Source: Prunus persica (Eukaryota > Streptophyta > Magnoliopsida > Rosales > Rosaceae). From it: a DNA stretch of 64,000 nt. Of this stretch, positions 45,201-57,200 are shown piece by piece (position 1 is the stretch's first letter; the number at the start of each line of letters is the position of its first letter). Below the pieces are notes generated by a model that made no database searches, was not told where the DNA came from, and saw only the letters and a list, made by a program, of their open reading frames with translations. A program made the position numbers and the translations under genes. The stretch covers positions 30,017,777 through 30,081,776 of the forward strand of contig NC_034014.1 in assembly GCF_000346465.2 (NCBI RefSeq), given 5' to 3'.

Positions 45201-48200
45201 TCAGCCACTTGCCAAGTCCTCACTGTCGCTATCATCACTGCATATTCCCAGAAGCAACAAGCAGTTGAAAATACCAGCAATTACAAATATTTAAAAAGAA
45301 AAACAAATTATCAAAACCACAATGCACATTTTGGAAAACCAGTGTATTTTCTTTTATATATATATATATATGTATATTATATGTCCATGTACCATATATA
45401 CCTGTTTTCAGGGATCTTTGATATTCGTCTAGCATCCAAGCCGGTGATGAATTTTTGTGCAGCTTGAACATTTTCAGGACCTGGAAAATATGTAACAGAA
45501 ACTGTAACAGCTACATTTTTTGCTTCGACAACTGAATCATTGGAAAATTTTCATTTGAACTATTGCAGTAAAACTGTAAGAGAGCTTGAAAAAAATACCC
45601 TTTGTCAATTGGAAAGCATGCAGAGCACATCTTTCTGCTGCAAGTCTCACAGGAGTGCTTCCATCTTTCAAGCATTCAGCAAGTGCAGGTCCAATAATAT
45701 TCATATGAGCCAAAATAGCCGAGGAATTTTCCTGTAATGCAAACACCAAGCATAAAATCCTTAATGATTTGCATAGTTGAAGTCCATAATTTCAGCATGC
45801 AATTCCAAAAGCCCCAAGCACAAACCTTAGAACCTGCTTTTATAGCAGATAATGCCTTTCTTCTAACTTCACTAGAATCATCGTGCAAAGCTGACACTAA
45901 GGATGATATAATATCAGAATGAACTGAGCTATTAGATGGATCACTTCGGAACTTATGAATCAGAAGTCTCCCAAATGCCTTGGTTGAAGTTTCACGAAGA
46001 GGGAACTGTTTTTAGGAAGAGTGTCACTAGTTTGCAAAGCATAATTAAAATATATATAAAAATGCTTACTATCAGGAGTAAATACCTTCTCATCAGTCAA
46101 AGCACTTTTAAGCTGGTCCAGAATAGACGGAAACTCTGGAGACGTACAAATAACGGATGGGTTGTGCCTGAGCATAGATGAAATTGTGAGTATGGAGCCA
46201 TGCCTAGCAGACCAGCTAAGAGACAACGGCAAATTTGAGAGTTCCTGAAGCAGCTCAGACAGTTGATCATCTTCTACGTACTGCAAATAATCAGAGAAAA
46301 GTCTGGTCAATAATAAAAGAAAACCACTAAGGAGCCAATAATATATTGGAAAGCCAAAGAACAATAAGAGTTTCATAGAATCAATTTAAATGAATGTGAC
46401 AGATCTCATGATGATTTTGATGGTGCTGTTGATTGCAGTTTGCACGTAAGCAAATAGAAATTGGTTTCCATATATCCGATATGAAATAATTCTAGTGCAT
46501 CTCGTCAGTATTCTATTACTTTCATATCTTCTTCGCAGAACACAATGGCCGATGAAAGATCATAAAAAGATTGGCAACGGACATATTCGACACTTACATG
46601 AAACCTTCTCAAATTATATCCCTTTGATATTGATCATTATTTAAGCTGTTTCTTACTTGCCACATTCGTCCATTATTTTTATTCAACAAAATCATGCACC
46701 CCACTCCTCTCAACTAATTACTATAGTATCCCGACAGATATATTATTGCATCAACCAACAAATATCAAACTTCCAAACGAAATCTCCATATTTCTTTTAT
46801 TGTTACGTCCAATTTTACAGATATCTTCTCCAATCTTCATATGTGCTCTGCATACATACTTTAGTTGCCCAATCAATATCAACAGTACGAACATTGTCTA
46901 CAACCATATATCAACAATACAGAATCTTGAACATCATGATTAAGTGACAGCTAAATACATCTAGAAACCTTAATTGCTCATTCACAAAATTAACAACAGA
47001 TGGCAAGATATAGATATTGGAGAAGTTCCTATATTACCCATGACATACCTGGGATGTGATACCCAAAATGCTTGCAGCAGATATCCGAACCTGGTCATCA
47101 TCATTACGAATCAAATCCTTAAGGTGCAAGTAGACACGAGTTCTAACAGCACTGCTCAAGCTCTTCCCAGCATGCTTCAGGACACCTTCTAAAGCAGACA
47201 AACTTGCCTCCCGAACCCCACTATCCGAAGCCTGAACAGTGAAATCAAGAACAATTGTAAAATCAAAATTTAAAATTTAAGTGCATCAAAGATCCTAACT
47301 AACAATCACCTGCAAACTGGATAGGAGGTCTCCAACTAAAGGGTCAACCCGGGTACTTAGAGCACTAAGCTTCCCAAGTGCAAGGGCAGCACTTGAACGA
47401 ACAATTCTGCGCTTGAAAAGCATCTAATAAGCAGGATATATGAAGGAAACAAGCTGGACTACTTGTGCGCCACTAATGCTAATATAAGAAAATACACCAG
47501 AAGCAAATAAATGTAAATCTGATTCTTTCTGCCGACCTGAAAGCACTAATTCGTATAGGAACAGATACCTATGTGGACCATATTTGCAGCATGCACCATA
47601 CCCCAATCATATTTTAAATCTATATATGTAAAGGTCTTAAAGGTGAAACATTCAAAATACCAAAAATGCCCTTAGTTAATGAAATTGTAAAAAAAAATTA
47701 TTATACGAGGATAATATAGTAAATTAATATAATCTTTTAAATTGGATAAGTTTAAAAAATAGAAAACTAAAACACCCACATTTGCTTGAAAATAGGAAAC
47801 TGTTTTTGTTTAAACCCCACGTCAGTTACCTCTTCCCTCAAATTACTTTCTTTTCATTTTTTACCCTTCATTTTTTTTTCTTATTTATGTTTATAGATAT
47901 ATATATATATATATATATACAGGGTGAATAATGTTTAAGTGGCAGTAGAAAAGGTGCCAAGAGGATAGTTATGATTATAGCACCATTTTAAAGGACATAA
48001 TAATTCCAAATGTGAGGACCTGTGAGCCAAAAAGCATACATGGGAAAAACATTACTAGATGATTGTACTTTAAGCCAACCTTGTGTTATCCTGTAGACAC
48101 TTTACAAATGTTGTTTGAAGCTGAGGAAGAAAAGGTTTCAACGCCATCCCACCCTTTCTTATCATGATTGCCAAAGTAGATAAAATAGCACTCTTCACCT

Positions 48201-51200
48201 GCCAAGGAAACCGATCACCTATTATCCGGATAAGAGGCCTGCAGTTGCAATCCAATAATAGCCAGTCAGATTTTGAAAAACAACGCACAAGCATGAGAAA
48301 CTGGGGTCTTATGGAAAAGTAAGATATACAAAGTTCAGTTACAGTACAAAAGTGTCATAGAGTCATGAAAGTCGAACAATGATATAAGTACTGAAAAAAT
48401 AGATAAAACATATTATAACAAACAAAAACTAAACAGTCATTTTATTTTGGACAGAAATTGAATCTGCAAAACTGTGAATTTTGTAATACAATAAAGAACA
48501 TGAGTATTTTCAAGAGTTTGCCTCCCACAGACCATTTCATCTGGTATGACTCAAGTTTTTTCATACAGAGCAAAAATACAACGCGTTTCATCACTGAGGA
48601 GCACAATGATTAGACCCAAAAAAAAAGAAAAGCATTGTAAAGAAAAGCAGGTATTATTAAAGCCTCTACGTGACTTTCAGTCATAAGCAACAAAACCATT
48701 CCATTAGTGAAGACATCAATCAAATTCCAAGTGTCAAGTAAAAAACTCATTAGTGAAGACATCAATCAAATTCCAAGTGTCAAGTAAAAAACTAAGGGCA
48801 GTACTTTATACAGTGATATCGATGAGGTCAAAATTAGATATCTCAAATTTAGCGAACGTTCCTCTACCATACTTTAATCATACGTACCCTGTTATTGGGA
48901 TGACAAATTCTTTCAGTGCCTGTTCACTAGTCACCTCAATCAGTTCACCAAGACCCAGTGCCGCTTGCTCTCTTAGTTCAGCAGATCCACTTATTAAGCC
49001 CTAAAGGTGCAGTACAGGTACAATTTAAAATCTAATGCCCAAAGAGCAAAGAGGACAAAGTAATGAACCATATCAACATCTAGAAATCTATCCTATCATA
49101 AAAGTAATAAAATAATATTCTTACCCTACAGGCAAGCATGTAAAGAAATCACATGCAACTAAAACTTCACATAACCAAGTATCTGGGTCAACCCAAAATT
49201 CCATAGAAATCCACAAGGAAGCACTTCCAGCAAGGATAAAAATAAATAAAGAGAAAACATTATTGATGCAGAATGCATATTATTAGTTTTCCTAATTCTA
49301 CTTGGATTAGTTTTCCCATCTCTTATTAGTTAATTTGTTTTCCTAATTCTTAAAGATTCCTTCTTGTTAAAAGGATCTCTTATTAGTTAATTTGCTTTCC
49401 TATTTCTTAAAGTTTACTTTTCCTTTTCCTAGATTAAAAAGGGTTTTGCCTCTATAAATAGAGTTGTTTGTAATCTTTTAAGGCAGACTTGATTAATGAT
49501 AAATTTCCTTACTTTAAACTCTCTGATTCCTTCCCTTTCCCTTCGTCTCTTCGATCTCTAATTCTTCTCCTCGATCCCTTATTCTTCTCTGTTCTATTGC
49601 TCAAGCGTTTACTCTAAACCTACGGGCTGTTCTACATCAATTGGTAATCAGAGCCTTCCCTCGCTTTCATTTGCGTTTGATCTCTCGCATGGCGCCCCAA
49701 ACCGTTGCTAGCCTTGCAGAACAATTTCATGCGTTCCAAGACAAAGTTTCTGACGATATCACTAGCATGGAAACCCAACTCTCCAAACTCAGCGTTGACC
49801 TCAAAGACGAGTTGGTACAGGCTCCCACACATCGTGCGAAGACGGATCTGGCCATCACCAAACTCCAAGACTCCGTTCAGTTGCTTATCAATCACTTTCG
49901 GGCTGGACATGCTGAACCTTCTTCTACCTCCGCATTGCTCTCGAGTTCCTCTACGCCAACACCAAAAAGTGGCCTTCTGCCCAATCCACCAGTGGATCAA
50001 AAACTTAAGGCCGTGCCATACGGCATGCCTCATAGCTCCACTGGGCTCTCGCTTGATGATCCCAAGGCTCAATTGGAGCCCCCCTTATCTTTTGGGTCTC
50101 TGCCACCGCCCCATTATACCAAACACACAACGGGCCCTTCTACAGTTCCACATGATCAAGGCACTCATCCCCCTCACCAATTTGACAACGATGTCATCCG
50201 CCACATCAAGCTTACCGCTCCTACTTTTGATGGTCGTGGGGATCCTATGATGTTTCTTGACTGGGTTCAAGCCATGGAAGATTATTTCGCCTGGTACAAC
50301 TTGACAGATGCTCATAAACTTCGCATTGGTAAGATGACGCTACAGGGAGCCGCTAGACAATATTGGAATTCGGTGGAGGAGCAACTATATCAATTTGGAC
50401 AGCCGCCTGTGACTATGGGACGAGATGAAATTAAAGCTTCACGAACAATATCTTCCCACCTTTTATCGCCATTAATTGTATGATCAATTATGGACCCTTT
50501 CACAAGGAAGTTTGACTGTTACTGAATTCCACGCTCGTTTTATTGAACACAAGATACGTGCAGGGATTCGTGAAGAACCCGACATCACTATGTCTCGCTT
50601 TATCCATGGTCTTCGTGACGATATCAAGCGTGAAGTTCGTCGATTCCGTCCGCGTATCTTGGAAGATGCATATTGCCATGCACTGGAAGCTGAAACTTTT
50701 TTGGGCCCACAACATAGATATACTGGGTATTCCGGGCTTTCTTCCACTCCTACTCCAAATCGTAGTATTCCTAGCTCCACATATGGCGTTGCCGGTCCAC
50801 CTGCTCCTACGGTACCCACAACAGAAAAAGGACCAGCCCCATACACGGCTGCTCACATCGAATGCTATCGTTGCCATGCTAAGGGCCACATCGCCTCCCG
50901 TTGTCCACACCGAACTTTAACCATTAACTCCCTCAATGAGGACTCTTGTGTGAACGTGTATTTGGAGCCCCTTGAACCTATTTATGATCCAGAACTTGAT
51001 AATTGCTGTGAGGAGGCGTTTCACCAAGTGAGTGTCATGCGTTGTATTTATTCAGCATCTACACCTCCACCTCCTGATTCATGGAAACGCACAAGTATTT
51101 TTCAAACCTATGTCCCTTGTGGTACCAATAGATGCCAACTAGTTATTGATGGGGGAAGTACACTGAATGTTATCTCTAAAGCTGCCGTCGACCGCCTTCA

Positions 51201-54200
51201 CCTTCAGGCAGAGTCCCATCCCCATCCTTTTCATGTTGGCTGGGTAGATAACACCAGGTTACTTGTTATTGAAAGATGTCTTGTTCCTCTTCAATTGGGT
51301 CCCTGTCATGAGCGACTTTATTGTGATATCCTACCCATGAGTGTCGCACATTTGCTACTAGGCCGACCATGGCTTTACGACCGCTGTGTGAGAAGTTGCG
51401 TAGAGAGAACACGTATACTTTTCAACATGAGGGAAAGAACATAACGCTAACACCTTCCAATCCTGCCGTCAAACCAACTAAGGATGTTCAACCAACTCTG
51501 TTACTTAGAGAGAAGGCTTTGGAGCATCGATTGAGTAGTTTATCATCTGTAGACTTTGCACACGACCTGCAAGACATTGGTGTGTCCTTTGCTCTATTGC
51601 TTAAAGCGGAATTTGATAGCAACCCCACACCACTTGCCGAACCCATAAATCAGTTCCTCCCTGAATTCTCTAAAATCATACCTAATGACTTACCAGATGA
51701 ACTACCTCCAACGAGAGAGATTCGGCTTGCCATTGACCTTATTTCTGGTTTGCAAATTCCTAATCTTCCCTATTATCGTATGAATCCCTCTGCGCGAGCG
51801 GAATTGAATCAACTAATTCGGGTGTTGCTGGATAATTGCTTTATTCGTCATAGTTTAAACCCTTGTGTTTGTTCAAGTTCTCCTTACCCCCAAAAAGGAT
51901 GGTTCCTGGCGAAGGTGTTTTGATAGCCGCACCGTAAATAATATTACAGGTTTCATTCCTCCTCTGATGCCTCGTAGTCCTTCTCCTAGTTCTGACCCTA
52001 CATATCAGATTGAGGACGTCTCAGATCATGAAGTTGTGGCCTCGTCTCCTGGAGATTCTACCCGCTCTCTGGTTCATTGGGTTAGAAGGCCTGCTACTGC
52101 GAATACTTGGATTACAGAAGTTGAATTTCGGCAGTTGGATTCCACTCTTCTACACAATTATCAGGATTCTCTTCATGGTCTTGATTTGGCTGCATCCCGT
52201 CCTCCCATCATCCATACTTACAAACATCGTCGTCATCCTTAATCTTGGTTTACTCGCCGGTGTCGAGTTCTTTTTCAGTGGGGGAGAATGATGCAGAATG
52301 CATATTATTAGTTTTCCTAATTCTACTTGGATTAGTTTTCCCATCTCTTATTAGTTAATTTGTTTTCCTAATTCTTAAAGATTCCTTCTTGTTAAAAGGA
52401 TCTCTTATTAGTTAATTTGCTTTCCTATTTCTTAAAGTTTACTTTTCCTTTTCCTAGATTAAAAAGGGTTTTGCCTCTATAAATAGAGTTGTTTGTAATC
52501 TTTTAAGGCAGACTTGATTAATGATAAATTTCTACTATAAACTCTCTGATTCCTTCCCTTTCCCTTCGTCTCTTCGATCTCTAATTCTTCTCCTCGATCC
52601 CTTATTCTTCTCTGTTCTATTGCTCAAGCGTTTACTCTAAACCTACGGGCTGTTCTACATCAATTATATTCAACCATTATTTTCTACTACAAGTTCAAAT
52701 AGTAAAACTTTTGTCTGGGATAGATAAGAAACACCACTTTATTAGAATAATAGAGCACCATGGACGAGTAGTCCGTCGACTACTGAAACAACAAAGGACC
52801 AAAGCCCATGAATGAGTCAGTACCAAGATTTTTTTTTTTCTACAACTGAATCATAAGGTTAAGGAATGGGTGCATTTTAAAACCACAACTAGCTAGCTAT
52901 AATGATGTAATATTGCATGTCAACTAAAAAAATTGAACATACAACAAGCCTAATTGATTTCCATTTAAGATCAAGGTAAAGAAGAGCTACCATACCTGTA
53001 GAAATATTGGAAGCAACGGTTGAAGTGCTTTTGGTAAACAAAATCCAGGTATAAGAATTGGTCCTCCCTGAAAGGTCACAAACATAACTATTAGGATTTA
53101 ATGGACCATTCACTGGAAAACATTTAGAATAGACAACATATGGAACTTATTTTGAACTAAAGAATCTGCTATGATTCACAATCTAAACTATTTGCCCACC
53201 TTCTTCTTCCTGCGCTCCTTATCCCTGGAAGTAGATACAGCATCTCGTACTAATTTAATATATGAAGGAAGTACCTCCTTGGGAACAGAACTTACAACCC
53301 TTGACAAAGCTTCCCAAGAAATCTGTTGATTAGAAGATAACAGACCATGTTACATACTTGGAGTCAATAACAGAACATGAAATACTCGTAGCACATACCG
53401 CCACAGTAGCTGAATCTGAGTCACTGAGCAAGACAATCAAGGTAGATATCATGTTTGGAGCTTCATCAACCAAATATAATTTACTATTTTTGAAGAAATA
53501 GCCTATAAGATATGAAGAACTTCTTCTAATTGAGGCCTGAAACCATGAGTAAAATATCGAGTGAGAGAGCGAGGGAGGGAGGGAGGGAGATAAACAGGAT
53601 GATACCTTGTTAGTGATTATTACCTGACTATCACTGACAGCTCTAACAAGTTCAGATATAAGAGATTCAACACCTTCCTCATCTATGACTAAGACCACAG
53701 TTTCAGCAGCCTCCCTGGCCAAAGTTTGAACTTCCTAAAATTTCCAAAGCAACAATATTTCAAATTCAGCCTGATTATATTTCAACAACATCCAGCCAGT
53801 CAGTGTCACATATTAAATAATAGTGTACAACCAGTAAGACGTGTTCGACCTACTAACCGAAACCGTAGGGGCAAAAATCAGAAAAAGTTATTTTCTTACA
53901 TACGCCAGAAGATTGCAAATTGCAACAGCATACCTTTTCATCAGCACCCATTGCAGAAAGTAGAGCAGGAATAACAGTACCAAGATGAGAGTTCAGGCCA
54001 GGTCCAGCAACCTCAGCTACAGCTCCAAGAGCATGTGCATTAAACGCACTGGATATATAAACAATTTCAGTAAACAAGCAGCACCCAAGGGGAACTTTGT
54101 TATAAGACATTTAATACACAGTAATTTTGAGAATGAAATACATACGTAAGTGGAAGGTGGACCAGCTTGGGTAAGATGTGGGGCAAAACAGCAGTAATCC

Positions 54201-57200
54201 TCACACTGAAATAGAAAATACCGCAACTTAGTCCAACAAAAAAAGAAAAGCATACACAAAACAAGGTGTAAGAGAGAGGGAGTGAGAGACATTAAATTGA
54301 AGTGGGTATTTCACCTTAAGATTTGTTTAAGGCCGTCAAGAGCAGTATCAGAAGTTTGATCATCCTCCAATGCACGCAAAAGAGTGGGAACAATTTCATC
54401 GATTGCTTGCAGTCCAGCGCTCTACATTGTGACTTCATAATTAAAACATATATGACCATCTTAGAACCGAATATTCAAATTAAACAAAAACCTAGAAACA
54501 GAACCTTGTAGAGAGTGCTGAATGCTAAGCCAGCAGACTCACGAACCTCGGGCATGCTGTTGTTGACACATAAACAGTAAGGTAACATTTTGCCAAAAGG
54601 AAAAAGAACTCAAGACAAACACTTATAAAATCAGAAACATCATAAAAGAGAATAAAAACCTATCAGAAAGAGCAGTTCGAATTGTAGGGATGAGCTCATC
54701 CATGAAACTCAACAACTGATTTTTACCAGCACTTGCCATTACTTCACTCAAACCTATGCATACACCCTGTGAATCGTAAGAACATAGAAATGTGTTAGCT
54801 AGCATAGTTATCAAACAGGTTATATCTTTTAACAAGGTCATAATACGGCACTCAACTAATGTATTCAAACCGCAACAACATGTGCACTGGTTGAGCAACA
54901 ACCCAAATGAGGCACTAGCTTTAAGCGTTTAGACAACACCACAAAAAGGCACCATTCCAAAACAAACCCCTTTTTAGCTACGAGACTAAATGATAGTAAG
55001 AGAATACTCAGTCAAGATGAGGTGGAGCCTTAACCTGACACATCACAGTTGCAACATCATAACAAGCAAAAGATAAACAGAGTGCTCACTTGTCTTCTGC
55101 TGGTGTCAGAGTCCTTCAGCCCTTGGGATAAAATTGGGATGATCAAAGGAAGCACTCTTTCACCAAGTTTCCTAACAAGCTCACCCAGTGATCGTCCAGC
55201 AACCTGCCGCCTTTCAGAGGACGATGATGCAAGAGAGGCAATCAGAGTATTCATTAAAACTGGCATTATTTCCTTTAGAGTCTTTGGAGTATTTGCCACA
55301 ATAGTTTTCCATACATGCAACGCAGCCTGAAAAAAGGACGGTGAATTTTGATTACAAGTTAGATATGTCCCGAAAATAAAACGAAAGACTGAATTTGTGC
55401 CAAACAAAGTACTTCACTACCTGACGAACAGATAAGCTGACATCAGTTCGAACCATATATAATGCAGCAAGAACTTCATCACGCTTTTCCCTTCCCAGAA
55501 CCTCAATGATAGCCCGCCCGTGTGCCTCAGTACTAGCACCTTCATCGTCACTGCCACCCTCAAGTAAAGCTTTTCCAGAAGTCCCAGCAACCTGGATTAA
55601 TAAAGATTATCTCAGAAACCAAAGACTTAGAAACTCCAAGAGAAGGAAACAGGAAGAGGTTGAGATGAAATACCTTAAATAAGAGATCACCCAATAACTC
55701 CACAGAGCTTTGTCGAATCCGCCAACTATCGTTAAAGATACCATCCTCAACAGCAGGAAGGAGCAAAGGTAAAGACCTGAAAATAAAATAAAAACAGCAA
55801 AAATAAAATGGAACCCATCAGATGAAAACCATTATGACAACATTATATATGCTTGGTAAACATCGCAACTTACTAAAGGCTTCCCACTCATATATGAGTA
55901 GGGCAGCCCCAGAATGAACAATATAAATGATCACTCATAATCCAATAATTCCCAAAACGCCAAGATATTCCAAGTTGCAAACCATTTCAGAGAATTAATG
56001 AGAACAAATTGGTATTTCCTAACGAAAGTTGATTTTTGGTTGCCTTAAGGTTATTAAGACGCGGAGTAGCTTTAATTGATTGTCCAAGGACCACAGATTG
56101 AATCCCACCTTCACCAGGATTAGGGGTTTATGGCATGATCGAGGGCTACGATCCCAGTCTTAGAGCACATAAGTCCAATGGGCCTCCAACGGACCAAAAT
56201 AAAATTGTTATGCAATAAATTCTCTAGACTAGAACCAAAATCCAAGACACAACAAATTCAACTAGAGAGTTTTCACACTGATTGAAAAGTGCTTACGTTG
56301 TCGCATAATGCTCAACCAGGACATGCCCTGCACCTAGTGCTGCCTCACGTACAGACTCATTTTCATCAGCAAGACCTGTAAGAGTATAAGCGCGCATTAA
56401 GTTTAAATGGGGCACCAAAGCACTGTAGTAAAATGATACCATATAATTTTACAGCCAACCAAACTCCAGAGAAGGATCTTTACTTACCATCTAAAATAGA
56501 AGGCAGCACCTGCTGTAAATAATTCTGGAATTGGACTCCCAATGACCTCGGTAGATACTACAAATCAATTCCCAAACAAAGGCAACTATTAACAGAGCCC
56601 CAAAAACAATACTTGCAGTGGTGGTTAACTTGATTTTAAAATACTGTCCTCACCTTAAATAATGTTAAATATCCGTCACGGACAGATGCTTTTTGGTGAG
56701 AACAGTTCCGGATAACATCAGGAAGTACATGCTCAAAGTACTCAGTCCCAAGTGCAGCTAATACCTGGATTAGCATCAATTGTCTCTTAGCAAACCAAGG
56801 CAATATTAAGAAAAATAAAGACATCCACAGATTCCATAACAGCAGTAGTCCGTGCAAAAAGGAAACACTTATACTGAAACACTAAGGGACTAAGTATAAC
56901 AGGTACAAGGTAACACTAAATACATGTCTGCAAAAAGAAGCATCACTGTCAAATGCCGATCACATTGGCATTGTGGATAACATGTTTTCCATCCTATAAA
57001 GTACAAGAATACTCTTTCCTTGACCTATTTCTTTGATATCAATTTCAATAAGGATATTTCTGCTAAATACTTAAATCATGCCATCAGAAAAGTTATCACA
57101 CTATAATTTCAATAAGGATATTTCCGCTAAATACTTATAAAGTAAAAGGGGTAGAAAATAATTACATCATGCCATCAGAAAAGCATCCTGTGGATAAAAT

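Larger units (their letters stand above)
49264..52662 (+). mobile_element. Internally deleted Ty3/Gypsy-type LTR retrotransposon in a GCN1 intron
   Basis: 3399 bp, bounded by LTRs 49264-49639 and 52289-52662, with 5-bp target duplication ATTAT (49259-49263 and 52663-52667). The LTRs run from TGATG to CATCA and differ only in one short cluster, so the insertion is recent. A primer-binding site (49642-49655) and a purine tract (AGTGGGGGAGAA, ending 52288) are in place. Inside are gag, a zinc knuckle, a protease and the first part of reverse transcriptase, followed directly by the C-terminal end of pol. The polymerase core, RNase H and most of integrase are gone, so movement would need proteins from another copy. 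It lies antisense to GCN1 in the intron 52995-49001. Confidence 0.93.

Noticed and set aside
56042..56200. Possible SINE-like sequence with GATTGAATCCC in a GCN1 intron
   Set aside because: The B-box match is partial, and I found neither an A box at the right spacing nor target duplications.
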